A stretch of DNA of 64,000 nt from Metellina segmentata (lineage: Eukaryota > Arthropoda > Arachnida > Araneae > Tetragnathidae), in the NCBI GenBank assembly GCA_947359465.1, contig OX375878.1:74082416-74146415 (forward strand). The letters run 5' to 3'. The notes beneath the pieces were generated by a model, which saw only the letters and a list, made by a program, of their open reading frames with translations, was not told the origin of the DNA and searched no databases. The position numbers and the translations under genes were made by a program. Below, piece after piece: positions 1-12,700 of the stretch (its first letter is position 1; every line of letters begins with the position of its first letter).

Positions 1-149
1 ACGAATAGGTCTCGTTTTTAGATATAACCCTCAAGGGGCTCTTTTGTAGACATAGGTGATTCAAGTTCACAAGGGTTTTCAAGGCAATCTTTACGTCACA
101 GAAACCAGACACCTTGGAGAACGAACCATTTGAACTTGGTCTGGGAGGA

Positions 150-490
150 CATGCGTGAGGTTGTCATTTAGAGTTTCAATGATTTGGCTCCTGTCTGAAA
201 ACAGTCTAGGGGATTTCGACATGAGTAAGAAGGCTGTCGTTTAGTTTCAGTGATTTGGCTCCTGTCTGAAATCATTCTGGGGGGATTTCGACATGAGTAA
301 GAAGGCTGTCATTTAGTTTCAGTGATTTGGCTCCTGACTAAAATCATAGTAAGGGATTTCAACCCGTGTAAGGAAGTTGTAGTTTGAGCAGGAATTGATT
401 TGGTTCCTGATTCAAATCATTCTGAGATAGTTTCGATACGTGTAAGGAGGATGTCATTTAGAATGGAATGATTTTGCACTTGATAGAATT
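150..490. repeat. Minisatellite, 70-75 bp unit, about 4.5 copies
   Basis: Five successive units start with a GTCATTTAG-like motif at about 163, 236, 308, 378 and 453, giving spacings of 73, 72, 70 and 75 bp. Each unit carries GATTTGGCTCCTG followed by a GGGATTTCGAC-like segment. The middle two units are the most alike and the outer ones have drifted, as expected for an array growing from its centre. No coding frame runs through it. The first 150 bases of the window show no other structure that I can support. Confidence 0.85.
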
Positions 491-954
491 CGACATTCAT
501 GTCCATTCGTTTAAGAAGTTAAATTTATTTTCTGTACTCGATTTAAACCTAGACTAAATCACATGATTTGCAATAAATAATCATAATTTGAACAGTTTTT
601 ATCGAATTCAAACAGAACAATGAAGAAATACAAATGTTTTGTTTCTAATCTCAAGTTACACATGGAATTAGTCACAGCAGTATAAATACACTTAAAGCAT
701 AATAATATGGAGTAAATACAAATCAAACGAAATTATAATGGAGCTTTATATAAAAACAGCAAACTGCTAAAACGCAAAGATGATTTAGTAGCGAATACTT
801 ACGACTGAATTAACACACAAACACCGTCAAAATTTTCGAAATTTGAGATTTAGCTTTTCCAAACCAGAATGTGGTGAAATATAAATTGGCGAAGTATGCA
901 AAGTCGTTTTCGCTCTTTGTATGACTGTTAGAATTCTTCCTGGTTGATGTTTTT
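491..954. other. AT-rich DNA, nothing recognised
   Basis: AT-rich sequence with no long open frame, inverted repeat or known element visible. It ends at a SINE fragment. Confidence 0.5.
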
Positions 955-1110
955 TACGGTGCAAGGTCCATAAATTGGTCATGCTGCGCCAAACACAAGA
1001 ACAGGAACATCAAGTAATGGATATCCACACGCAAAGAAGGTTTTACTTACACTGTAAAGTGAAATACACCAAGAGAGGTATCGAACATGCACCGCCTAAG
1101 ACTCGCATAG
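955..1110 (-). repeat. SINE-A fragment (tRNA-derived type)
   Basis: This segment matches the other SINE-A copies at 23165, 47884, 58743 and 59371. Shared blocks include GGTCCATAAATTGGTCATG-like and CATCAAGTAATGGATAT-like stretches and the reverse complement of the B-box region (TATCGAACATGCACC). In its own orientation the element runs on the minus strand. The promoter-proximal head is cut off near 1110, where a SINE-B segment follows almost at once. Confidence 0.6.
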
Positions 1111-1120
1111 ATTTTTTCTT

Positions 1121-1305
1121 GAGGTAGGTAGTTGATTACCGTCATACTGGAGCAACTGAAGGCTATTGTCGATGGTCCGGGAGCAATCCCGAAGAGAATG
1201 ATCAGAAGACAACACCTTGTAAGTTTTAATCAGTCAGATGACGAGGTCAACACCTGAATAAGCATCCCATTCTTCATACTTCCACACTACACCAACGTGA
1301 GATTA
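1121..1305 (+). repeat. SINE-B fragment
   Basis: It begins with AGGTAGGTAGTTGATTACC and continues through an ACTGGAGCAACTGAAGGC block and a CACACTACACCAACGTGAG block. The same order of blocks occurs at 59862-60080 and around the hAT insertion at 61829-63545, and part of it, reversed, at 20745. It is a dispersed short repeat. From memory, similar sequences are common in spider genomes and end in a tRNA-like head, so the true transcription direction may be opposite to the strand given. Confidence 0.6.
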
Positions 1306-3761
1306 TTTTGAGAAACACACTTTGTAAAGCAAGCATAGAGAGTAGAATTTTTTCACTTTCGTTTTTTCAAAACTGTATTTTTATTTAATATGTTTTACTT
1401 GTAATCTGGTGAAATAACGGAAATATAGCATCAGTTTCAATGATTAATGCGTGAAAATATCATATCTTTGATTATGCGAAATCAAATATATATTGTTTTA
1501 AGTAAATCTGAAAAATTTTTAATACCCAGATTGTGTTTTAAAAATGACGAGAAACCTTGTATGGGTAGCATGTTAGCAAATTTGAAAAGCTTAACAAGTT
1601 CACACACATATTTTAAGCAAACATTTCTGGGATTATTCAGCGAACATCAAGTTTCAAATATATTTTTCAGTATGTCATTTATCACGCTCAAATATCAAGC
1701 AATGCTAGTTTTTTCCACTAATATTTTGAATTTTATGAACCATAATTCATTATAACCAAGAATTCAAGTGAGCTGAAATATCAATTTCAATTTGGGGAAA
1801 TGTAATAAAGATTTGTTGATTATTTAAGAAGACAGTTGACTTAAAAAAGTTAATTTAAAAAAAAAGTATTTAGCTTTAAAATTTATTGATACCTAACGTT
1901 CGTTATAAGTAATAAAAATAATTTTTTGTTTATAATTTTTTACGGGTTATATGGGATTTGAAATTTGTAAACAAAGAAGCGTTTATATGTGACCATTCAA
2001 TGGATTAACGAGTCAAATACATTTTCTTATATTTGACATCATACTCAAATTGAAAGCAACGTGCTTCTTTCCAGTAACTTGTTGAATTTTAATCAAGAAC
2101 TAAATTCAGAAAAAAATAAAATTGCAAACATGTTTCGTAATATATTTCATTCGCAAGCTTTTTGCATAAAACTTTTACAGAAAACAATTCCTTAATTAAA
2201 ATGCTGTTATTTTTATTACATTTCATTTTGCTTTTCTTGTTTTGTCGAACAAATGTTTGAATGAATTGAGCGACAGAGCAGCTACCTATTTAAAAGACGA
2301 CTTATTAGAAACGTCTCACATTGCTGATAGAAAGGCATATTTATAATGTGATCTTAAAATAAGAAATGAATACATTTACATATTTCAGTATCAGACGATA
2401 GGACTTGGAACAAAAGAGGCCATATTTCCATCTATGGTATCGTAATCGTTATTGATTCATCAACGAATCTCGATGGTGGAATATGAGATCCTGTCCATGT
2501 ACTGCCCAGATTACACTGCCAAATCTGAATACCTAGCATAATTTAGTGCTGATATCACTATTTGGTATGGTCTCACAAAACTATGCCAAAATAACTTTTG
2601 ACTGGTTCTACCAGCGCGAGAATAAAAAAACTTCAGAAATGTTCAACCGAGTTAAATAAAACGAAGCTCTCTAAAAAATTGTAAGATGGCGTTTGAAAAT
2701 ATGAATGAAGCTGCAATATATGGTCTAAATATTCCTATTATCAAAGAACGGCGTTTCAAACAAATTGGAAACAGCTTTGCACAACAAGATGAAGAAACGG
2801 TGGTCAACAGATGTACTTGGTGGTCGGGATGCAAGGAAGCTTAAAAGGAGACACAATGGTTAAATTGCAAAATTTTTACCGCAAAGGGTTCAAAGACAAT
2901 AATGCACCCAAGATTAATAGCATGAAAACTGTTTGTGCGCTTTGTAATCGTGTATCAGCTTAGAATACCACTTTACAACTAATGTCTAAAAGGAAGTTCA
3001 CTGTGGTGTTTCCATCAGGAAATTATGGCATGTAATGAAACACCGATAAGCCATATAAAGGCTACATATATCCGAAAAAATTCCTCCGTGTACCAACGAC
3101 TTGCGTTTACAGAAATTTCAACTCGTTACGGATTGAGGAAGATTCAAAATTCAATTGCGTTTTATAGGGTTGTTATAGAAACAAATCCCGAAAGTGGTCT
3201 TTGTTTTGGAGAAAAGACTCAATTCGGCAGTAACATTAGTAGTTATTGTGTTTAACTTTAGAAGCTTGAAAACCATAGAAATGTTTAATGGCAAAAAAAT
3301 CCAAATACGAAAACTACATCTCGCTCAAAGACGTAATAATCGAAGGTCATACCAAAAACAAAAATCCGCTGACACGGAAGATAAAATATGAGGACTTAAT
3401 CTCTTTTGACAGTCGTACACTTCATATCAAAATACACTGGCTTCCATAACTAAAAAAACGTAAAAATCACAATAACTTCGTAAAAAGAATGTTATTGACT
3501 TCAGACTTGGTAAAGAAACCTACAATGTGATGCCGCTCACACATTTGATGCAAATTTGTGTGAATCACATCATGTGACTTCAGCCGGTAGCAAAAAAAAA
3601 ATACGTGTTTGAATGAATATCAGTATTTCGAGCAGTAAAAACGAAAAACGAAATTCGGAATAGTAATTTTATAAATAGGCCCTTACGGCAACGTTTTAGT
3701 ATTGTATTACGATACGGAGCCATCGGCTTAATCGAGGCGTGACAAAGTCAAACTAACTGGA
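1306..3761. other. AT-rich DNA with only short open frames
   Basis: No recognisable gene or element. A plus-strand frame at 2686-2844 encodes 52 residues with a polar, protein-like composition. Its first half faintly recalls the helix-turn-helix of pogo/CENP-B type transposases, too weakly to call. A 76-residue frame at 3025-3255 has no recognisable motif. Confidence 0.4.
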
Positions 3762-3880
3762 TTGGATTGGATTGGACACCGTAGGCGGACACTGTTTCAC
3801 CTGTGCGGCTTTCAGCTGTATAGTCCGCCTTACGGAGGAGATTCGGGGATAAGGGAGAGCTGAGCAATCCACACTACATA
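3762..3880. repeat. Short GC-richer element with TTGGA repeats and a hairpin
   Basis: Three GATTG/TTGGA units are followed by a G+C-rich block in which AGGCGGAC (about 3783) pairs with GTCCGCCT (about 3822) to form a hairpin of about 8 bp. The composition contrasts sharply with the AT-rich flanks, which suggests an inserted dispersed repeat. No second copy is present in this window, so the assignment is only inferred. Confidence 0.3.
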
Positions 3881-4600
3881 CATAAAACATTTAAGTACAC
3901 AGAAAGAGGAAAGGCAAGCGAAGGGCTAAACATGTAAGCACAAAAATACATTATGACAAAAGAAAAGGATTACAAAATTTGAAAAATTGCACAGAACAAA
4001 ATGAAAACAAAACAAACATAAACATAAGCAATAAAAAAATCCAAACATAAAAATATGAAATTATTTTTAAAAAAAGAGTTAAATCCAAAAGTCAGAACGT
4101 TTAAAAGACAGCCAAAATGGCATAATTAATATCCCTGTGTACTCCTCAGAAAGTTAAATAAACAGTATACTTTTTCCTATTTATCCAAGGAAAGAAAGTA
4201 ATCATTAAATGCTCCAAAAGGGCAATTCCACGGATTTACCATAAAATGATAACTTTACTTCAGCGGAACGTCGAAATACATACATAGAAAAGTAACATTT
4301 AAGAATGATTAGCAGTTTTGCTTTATAGTAGATTCGAACTGTTTAGGAGTGTGCGATTTAGAGCATGCGATTGATGCTTCCTTCTAATTTTCTTTGTTGA
4401 TAGTTACTAAGTGTGCAATTATCTCGCATGTGTGTTTTGGTATTTCAATTTTAAACTTAATATGGTATTCTATTTTTTGGAAGAACGATAAAATTACTTT
4501 TTAGAACGTCGGTGCCCTGCACATATGCAGTTTTGATAAATGTCTAGGTTTCATGAAGTTTTGATTTTTCTGTGTAGCTTTTAAATGTACCAGTCACAAT
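3881..4600. other. AT-rich DNA, nothing recognised
   Basis: Long A-rich stretches, no open frame and no repeat structure visible. Confidence 0.5.
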
Positions 4601-5198
4601 ATAACTATCACACTATATATTCACACTATAATATCATAACTTCAGATACATTTCTTAATAGAGTGTATTGTATTTTGTTCGTCCAGTTGGGCTTAGAATC
4701 CTGAAGATCTCACTGACGAGAGGCCTGACGAATCTCGAAGGCCTCTCGTGTAGTCTTACACCTTTTGGTAAGGCTGGGTGGATAGGGTCTTAAAAAATAG
4801 ATATTTGTATGATTGTTGGGTCTTTCTATAGACACAATGGCGGACAACATTTTAGAATCCATTCTTGGACCATTGCTTGAAATCAAATCCTGTTGAATCG
4901 ATAACTATTACACTATATTCACACTATAATATCATAACTTCAGATACATTTCGTGATAGAATGTATTGTATTTTGTTTCTCCAGTTGGGCTTAGAATCCT
5001 GAAGATCTCATTGACGAGAGGCCTGACGAATCTCGTAGGCCTCTCGTGTAGTCTTACACCTTTTGGAAAGGCTGGGTGGATAGGGTCTTAAAAAATAAAT
5101 ATTTGTATGATTGTTGGGTCCTGCCATAGACACAATGGTGGACAACATTTTAAAATCCATTCTTGGACCAGTACTTGAAACCAGATCCTGTTGAATCG
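4601..5198. repeat. Tandem duplication, two copies of about 300 bp
   Basis: Copy 1 (4601-4900) and copy 2 (4901-5198) align end to end with only scattered substitutions and a 2 bp indel. Both start at ATAACTAT and end at CTGTTGAATCG. Each contains the inverted repeat CGAGAGGCC ... GGCCTCTCG with a 14-15 base loop. Position 5199 onward (AGGACCAGAGCTCC) is single-copy. Read on the minus strand, that part has a faint tRNA-like look, so a SINE-derived unit is possible. Confidence 0.85.
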
Positions 5199-5439
5199 AG
5201 GACCAGAGCTCCAACCACTCGACTTCCAGGTGGAGCAAACAAGATGCTAGAGGTATCTTTGCACATCGTTATTGGACTTTAAAAATACTCTCCCCGCCAT
5301 TTTGTCTGAATTATTCCACATGGAGTTACGTTCTTTTCTCGGATATTACCGTCTTTTTTCTTTCCTAAAACAAAGACTACTCCCATTAGTGGTAAAATAA
5401 AAGGCAATTCCTATGTATTCTTTCAGTTTTCATAAGGAA

Positions 5440-6010
5440 AACCGAAAACCCCGTCTAGGAAGAGATCGGTCGCGATTCCCTTAAGAAAATGTGCATGATT
5501 TCCTCGTAACTTACGCTCGCCTAGCTGCTGCGGGAACAAGACAACGGACTATCAAAATATGCCTCAGACGGGAGTCTTTTACACTTTGCCGACGAAAACA
5601 ATAGCTCCATTACCCGTCGCCCGAGTGAAACACAATCTCATTTTCTAATTACGGTTTCGCGCGAGAAAAATTTGCCAGCCCAAACTGTTCTGTATCCCAC
5701 CGGAGCTGACCTTGGCAGAAAAATGGCATTTGCCACCTTTGACCCAATTTCGATTATTACTGGACCTCTCTTTCACTTTGCGCAGCTGTTTTAACCGAGC
5801 GTGTGTGGAAGTCTCGCCATTCATGTCGAGCAACGATTTGAGACAATGGCCGTTACGGGAAAGTTTTGGTGCAGTTGTCATGGCAGCGCAATGCGAGTGA
5901 CTCACTCTCATCCTTGTATTACGTGATTAACGGGTTGAGTGTGATCCATTCCAGACCACCTGTGATTCATGGTGTGCTGCAATCGCGGCGCTCCTGCGGA
6001 ATGTCAATTT
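5440..6010. promoter_or_regulatory. CpG-rich, GC-rich island, possible promoter or conserved element
   Basis: Counting bases by eye gives about 48 percent G+C over 5461-6000, against roughly one third elsewhere. CpG dinucleotides are dense, for example GATCGGTCGCGATT, CCCGTCGCCCGAG and TTTCGCGCGAG. Both strands carry medium open frames here (5645-5911 minus, 5712-5900 plus), but these follow from low stop-codon density and neither resembles a known protein. The island could be a promoter, an enhancer, an unrecognised exon or an old insertion. No TATA box or splice site fixes a direction. Confidence 0.35.
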
Positions 6011-6360
6011 AAAAGGTGTTTTTGTGGGTTCTAAACTCATAAATTTAGGAACATGATTCCAAAAGCATTCTCTCCTACCGATCCCGTTTTTCGTATAACA
6101 AACACGTTGAACCAAAACATGATAAATTAAAAAAATTGACAAGAATCATTTTTTTAACATTACGAATCCAGACCCAATCCTGAAAAGTCGCTTTTTTATA
6201 GCTAATTTAAATCAACCATTTTTTTATGGAGTTCTGTTAATTATACAGATATCAATGGGCATTTAGCATAAAACAGCAGTTAGTAAGATTTACACTATAA
6301 CATATAACATATGCATCGTAATATAGAAAAAGATACACACGTTCTTCTTTCTAGTGGTGG

Positions 6361-6492
6361 TGTGTTGTTGTTGTTTCGTTATGCCTACACTGGCAGACCA
6401 AAGGAGTCGAAGACGGCAAGAGGTGAGGGGGGTGCGTGGCATCCATGCAAGTGAGCCCCATTGGGAGGAAGTCCGACTTAGCTCGGTGTACG
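6361..6492 (-). repeat. SINE-D, tail half only
   Basis: Starts with a GTTGTTGTTGTTT tail and shares CATGCCTACACTGGCAGACC-like, GAAGACGGCAAGAGG and GAGCCCCATTGGGAGGAAG blocks with the complete SINE-D at 44521-44972. The tRNA-like head is missing, so this is a 5'-truncated copy in minus orientation. Confidence 0.75.
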
Positions 6493-7839
6493 GTGGTGTA
6501 AAGAGTATTAGTATATGCTACATATTTTGAGGATTTTACACGAGCATCTAACAACTAACCCGCTTTCGGAATAATGTAGAGTAAACTATTGCGTTTATCT
6601 CACTCAGAACACAACGCACGTAATTTTTACATCATTATTATTTTTACGAGTCCTAAGATATTTTAACTGTCAATGAAGTCTAAACTGGTTAGAAATTCCG
6701 CACGAAACAAAGAATGATTTTTATATCTTAAACTAATCTAATTTATTTTTAGACCAATGCGTGTTTTTTCCTATTGTATTATTTGCAAACAATATTTGCA
6801 CTTCGGACCTTCTGTGTTTACTTAAAACGTATCTTAATCTTCTTCAAGTAAATGGGCGTATTAAGTACCCCTACTTACCTACCAATCAAATTCATAGATG
6901 ACAACACACATTAGTCAATTTAACTACAGTTAGTCGATCAGTAACGAAAACTAATCCTTCAACCCAATTTCTTTCAGATTATTTGTAACACAAATGGAAC
7001 CACGAATGGAGTAACGAATGGGGGATATTTCAACTAAAATTTGATCAAAACCCATGACAAAACGTGCAAATTATGCAAAACTAAATAAAATCTAAGAATG
7101 AAAAAAAAGCAGTTTATATCGAAGATTCCAAAGAGAATTTCCGTCTGTAAAGCATAAAAATTTCGATAAAAGTAGCAATAAACCTAACTTTAAAATTAAA
7201 ATATAAATTCTACGAAAATAATAAGTTCACAGTAAATTAAGGTCAAGTAAATCAGGCTAATAAGTTAATTTTCAAAAGCCATATCGAGTTCAATTTAACA
7301 CAAGGATGTGAAAAATTTACGAAACTTGAAATTTATCTTTCACCATTTCACATTGAGGACATAAAATAACTTAGAAGTCTAGCGTACAAATTTAATGTTT
7401 AAATTTAGCTTTATTTCAAAGACGTTTGCTGCAAACTTAAACGGAGGGTTGTCGGTATACGTTATCTCCAATAATAAAATTACATAATATCCTCTTTGTT
7501 GTAAACTATCTTCAAAATATCGAATACGGTTAAATCTTTATCTTATTTTTAATGGCCTTAAATATAAAGCAGTAAATCAAAGCAACTAAGCATTCCATGC
7601 AAGTTATATATTTTCTATATAAAATGAGATTCTCCTTTTTGTGTTCGTAATGAATATCTTCGTCAAATGCGGCCAAATTCGTATTGCGAAAATGTAAAAG
7701 TTACTATTGAAAAATTATTTGTTTTAAGAAATTCAAATTTAATGTATTGATCTGGTGTAAAATTTTCCGCAAATTTTAAATCCGTTGAAATTTTTTCTCT
7801 TTACGATCGCGAAGATAGAAACTTTAATTAAAGAATAAA
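6493..7839. other. AT-rich DNA, nothing recognised
   Basis: No open frame of note, repeat or element boundary seen. Confidence 0.5.
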
Positions 7840-8160
7840 AAAGCCCTAACGCCAGTCAAAACACGTGTCATGTGATTGTTTCGCGTGTCATATTTGCAGC
7901 AGATTCCTATGTACACCGAGATCCCGTCGATGCGCTTGAACGACAGCAGCCCCTAGAAGCGCCGCAGCTATTATGACGCGACATTCTCGCTTTTTCTGCA
8001 TGTGAACGCTCCAGTAGAACTCTATGTAATTTGGCTACCCGCGTTCTGTGATAATATCAAACGCGAGTTAGAAAACTTCTCATGTGAACAGGGCCTATAG
8101 CGTCAACATTGTGTGGCAGCTGCCTCACCAGCTGGATGGTACTTACACCTTCAACATGAG
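7840..8160. other. Second GC-richer segment of unknown origin
   Basis: CpG-containing sequence with GTGTCATGTGATTG and CGCGTGTCAT as an imperfect direct repeat, and GCAGCCCCTAGAAGCGCCGC. It passes into a plus-strand frame (8084-8338, 84 residues) without recognisable motifs. It could be a degraded transposon end or a regulatory element. Confidence 0.25.
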
Positions 8161-8357
8161 CAAAAACAAGCACTTAAAACTTCTCATATCATCGTCTTTT
8201 GCTAGCCGTGCAGATTCTATTCAATCTGTAGAGTACATGATCTGTCTCAAAAGAAATGATGATTGTCTCAAAATAAATGATAATTGTCTGCACAACAACG
8301 TTTCATTTCTCATACTACCTATCCTTAGTTCTACGTAGATATGTGCCGTATAGTAAA

Positions 8358-8358
<1 letters not shown>

Positions 8359-8400
<42 letters not shown>
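8359..8400. repeat. (AC)n(AT)n microsatellite
   Basis: About 16 AC units run directly into an AT run. Confidence 0.95.
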
Positions 8401-9592
8401 TTGTTTGGTTATGAATAATCAACAGGAGCCCTCGTTGAAAGAATTCAACGAACTTTGTTCTCCAGGTCGTAAGACACTAGACAAGATAGTGGTTGAGCGA
8501 AAGTGTGAGCAACGTGGCCTGGAGATGCCGACGCTGGTGGCTGAAAATATTCAGGTCCCATTCATTTGAAGACCCCCTTCTTTAAGACATTCTTGTTAGT
8601 TCTTAAAATATTACGCAATAGAATATAAAAATATGTATGCAAATAATAGTAAATAATAGCATGATATTTGTTAGGACTGTTCAGTGGAAATTCGGATTCG
8701 GATGACATTGGTTTGAGTTTCGAATAATCTGGGGTAAGCAATGATATTTTGACTAATAGTAATGTAAAATGAAATAAAAATTCTTAGACATGACTTTCAC
8801 GTTTTTGTTTGACATTTGTACTTATACGGAAGGTAACTGAATACTTTAGTAAGCCTCATTTCATGATACGAACATTTTAAATTCTTTTAGTAAAACTTTT
8901 AACGATTATTCGATAATTTTGATGGGAAGTTAAAATAAGAGACAGAGATTTAAAAGGACAGTATCTTAATTAAAATTTTAACTACGGCCTTGTTAAGTAT
9001 AAAAAGCGTAGTTAAGAACAAGAAGAGGCTGAATACCTTGTGAGCCACTGTGTGTAATTATAAGTTTTAAAAATTTGGAAAACTACACATTTTGAATATT
9101 GCAATGTACGATAGACACCATCTAATCACGTTAAAAAATATTAAAAGTATTTCTAGATAAGACTAAAATTCACGTAAATAATGTTTCTTGCATCGTTAAA
9201 AGCATATATACTTGAATTTTAGTTTTTATAGCAACATTAAAAAATGCTATATTTACCAATTTTGTGTGAAGTGCTCTTCATTTTTTATTTGTTCAGTTGG
9301 TTTTGTTAAAAAAATTAATAACTTACACCAATTATGATTTACTTATTTTTCTAACTTATTATGTCGATTCACAATTTGAAATATTTTCTCGTTGAAGAAC
9401 TTCCGCATAACAAGCCCTTATGTTTGTTGACGGAACCTTAGGAACCTTAATAAGCGAAAAGATCAATACACAGGTTTCGTTAACAGCCCATTTCGGTGGC
9501 GGAACAATCTTTTTTTTTTCGTTTTCATGGTTTGAATCTACGTTGTTCTCGCATGGTTGAATTCAGCTAGAGCCACATTTTCTTAATGAGCT
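8401..9592. other. AT-rich DNA, nothing recognised
   Basis: No supported gene or repeat. If the candidate exon at 9593-9741 is the last exon of a minus-strand gene, its 3' untranslated region would fall here. Confidence 0.4.
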
Positions 9593-9741
9593 CTAAAGCA
9601 CGTAATCATGCTTCCCTTTCGAAAAATCCGCTATAAAAACTGCTACGAAAATCAGATAATTTCGTTGCATGCTAGTGTAGTCCTTGGGTAGGTAACGAGG
9701 AAAAAACTGTTGTTTAAACCCTTCAGAATAAGCGACCACAC
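9593..9741 (-). CDS. Candidate terminal coding exon, unrecognised protein
   Basis: On the minus strand a plausible acceptor (ATTCACTTGCTCCAG) is followed by two bases that complete a codon, then 48 codons and a TAG stop. The peptide has a polar, aromatic first half (motif FPRYLPKDY) and a hydrophobic run YLIFVAVFIA that could begin a membrane segment. Its start phase (needs one base from the previous exon) fits the end of the candidate exon at 17719-17876, and the junction would create a glycine. I do not recognise the family. Splice-site look-alikes are common in AT-rich DNA, so this could be chance. Transcript evidence would settle it. Confidence 0.22.
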
Positions 9742-12700
9742 CTGGAGCAAGTGAATTCCCGGTGTCAATTTCAATTACTATGATGATCGTAATCGGATCT
9801 ATTTGAGCAGAAATATGCAAAATTGACCTTCATCCTCGTTTCCGTTAAAAATATTTTTCTGGATGTACTTCGATGTCGGTCTTGACTACTTTATGTAACA
9901 TGAGAAACCATCTAAGATGTATCATGTACTTGTCAAAAACAACTTCACACCAGCAGGTAAAAATAAATCACAAATTATACCGCTTTAACATTAAATAGAT
10001 CATAGGAAAAGATAAAATGAGTTAATTGACGAACTTTTTACATTCAGTATTTATGCCTTAAGGCTTTAAAGAATGTTTTTACACAACGAAATAAGCAACC
10101 AACCACTCTAATAGGAAATCATAAGGAGATAAAATTAGTTAATGGACAAAGACACTTTTACATGCAGTACTTATGCCTCAAAGATAAAATAATTTACACA
10201 GCAGAACGAAAGAAATACAGTAATTAGTTCACTAGCACTTTAGTGTTTCGAAATGCGTAAATAATATATTTTATGAACTATTTCTCTGTCATTTTTTGAC
10301 TATAACTAATAGCTTTGATTAAGAAGCTGCAAATTTATTGAAACATTCATATTAAAATTTTTAATTTCTTTACAGAGAGGTACATCTCTCTGAAGTGTGT
10401 TTGGTCTTGACGCACCCGATTTACTCTATTGATATTTTCTTTACCAACGAAGTTTACTGTCTGTTAGAAACATGGGGGTTCCCGTTCCATGGTTACTCAA
10501 TCAATCCTGTTTTGCATTCATACCATTACTCGGTTTACAATACTATTTTTTCCCATTCACGACATTTTTTACTTAACGTTGTCTTGTGTTTGGTGCATCT
10601 TGTCTAATTATGGTTCTTGCTCAATAAACCACACAAAAAAAAATCAAATTTACTGGAAAAAAAGTAGAAAAAGTATACTTTGAAACTTTACTAACTACTT
10701 TTGCTTGGAAATATTAATTTGAAGTAGGATACTGCATCAGTTTTATTTCCAGAAGATGGAATAAAATGTTTCAAACTATAAATTAAAACGCATCGTGAAA
10801 AATTCAAACACCCTCGAATTTCGAAATATCTGTAAGTTTTTGGTTTAAAATACGGGCGTTTGCATTATTTAGAGTTCTGCAAAACCATTCTGTTATTTTC
10901 AATCAAAAAATAAAATTATACATGTTTAGAGTAATTGAAAAAAAAAAACGCAATTTCTGAATGCATTTTTATGTATCCTATAAATTTTATGCGTTCTTTT
11001 TCAGTTTCTGGAAAACATAAGATTGAGTTTGAGAAAATTCAATCTGTTTTTATGTCTTACAAACTGTTCTTTTCAGAAACCGATTCAAATTAAACTCTTA
11101 AAGTAGTCTTTCCTTTTGAAATGACTGAAGTAAAATATAAAAAGACCTATTTTTATAGTTAGAAATGCAGAAAATTCAAAACAGCGACTAATAAAGATTA
11201 AAAACTTTAAAAATATAGTCAATGGTCGCTTCTGGTGGAGCAAGACATCCACCATAATCAGGACATAAGACTGAATCGGAAAAGGCAAGATTTCTTATTG
11301 TGACGTATTCTGTCCTGATGATGATTTGCGAGTTTTAACCTTTATTCTTCGTTGTGCTCTTGAAGTTTTTGCATTTATTACTTCCAATTTCACAAAGGTT
11401 TTTATCTGCTTATCAACACATTCTTATATTTGGCAAAAACAAAACTTTTATTCAGTAACTAGAGCTGTATGTGCTTTTATTCTGTTATAAATAAAAAATA
11501 TTTCGGAACAACGTGGATTTAAACTCTATAGTATATTTGTTATCGAAACAGGTCAATACATACAGTACAAGATTGCGAGGATAACAGTTTGAGAAATGGT
11601 ATTTGATGTATTGAAACACTAAGACAGGCGTATTACAATTAAGATCAATAAATCTAGTTTTGTTTTCAGCTAAGAGCCTAATATGATCTAGCCTAACATG
11701 TCACTTTAAAAGCTCAAGCAACGAGATGTTAGAGTTGTTCCAATGAGGTCTTAACACTGCCAACTCCTATGATGATCACCCGAGATCAATACTATTCGTG
11801 ATCCTGTCAACCTTCCTAACCCTTTGTTTGATCGTTGAAGTGGATTGAGGGGTTGAAAACTAACCACAATTTTAATTGCTTCTTAGCAAGAATGAGTCCA
11901 TTTTTTGCTTGGATCACTCATGTTTAAAGACGCGTACGACTATGATTATACGTAAAGATTCCACCTCATTCAAATCCGACAAATAATGATAAATGCTTAT
12001 AATTGCTGCATCACTTCTTAAGACAATGGTTAATAACATATGTAAAGGCAGTTCCGCTTTGGACATTAATGATGCTGAAACAGCTGTCGAAGGAAAAGAT
12101 TACGACTAATATCACTGGGGATAAGACAAATTTGGGGTCATTTTTTTGATAACTTGTTCCTCCACTCTTAGCATCTTATTTATTTTGATGGGTTCTCATT
12201 CTATTAGATTCAGATAGGGGTCTTTTTAATTCAGTTTTAGAAGTTTTTAACAGCATTGCAAAACTAAATCATTAGAATGGTTGTTTGGGTGATTTGCAGG
12301 GTTTCAAGATTAATAAGCTGTGTCACACTTACGAATAAAAAATATTATATACAAGTTTTAAAAAGCAACGAAATCAGCATAAAAAGTTATGTTGAAACTA
12401 CACAGGTGATGAATGTTTTCATGTTCACTCATAAATACCAAAGTAATACACCTTTTTCAAAATTATGGAAAATAACGTTGGATAAAAAAATGACGTCAAC
12501 ATAAAAAGGTTAAATGTAGATTTGAAATACATTCAAACTTTTTTTGGATGAAAAACTAGTTTTAATTCCGTCTTCAATTTACATATCTATTTTTGTTTTT
12601 CCGAGAGATTGGATATATCTTTATGAAAATTTATGTTATTCTGCTGTGTGTTTGCACTGTAAGATTTAGCTTTGATTCGAGTTTTTTAGATAATTATATC

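Noticed and set aside
2686..2844. Small plus-strand ORF (52 residues) that faintly recalls a pogo/CENP-B helix-turn-helix.
   Set aside because: Too short and too diverged, and no inverted repeats or catalytic domain nearby.
6351..6554. ORF in the SINE-D fragment (and 44507-44707 in the full SINE-D).
   Set aside because: The shared peptide RAKSDFLPMGL arises from SINE sequence read in reverse, not from a gene.
11085..11288. Minus-strand segment after a good acceptor reading LCPDYGGCLAPPEATIDYIF.
   Set aside because: No acceptable donor follows before a stop and the alternative frame is equally open.
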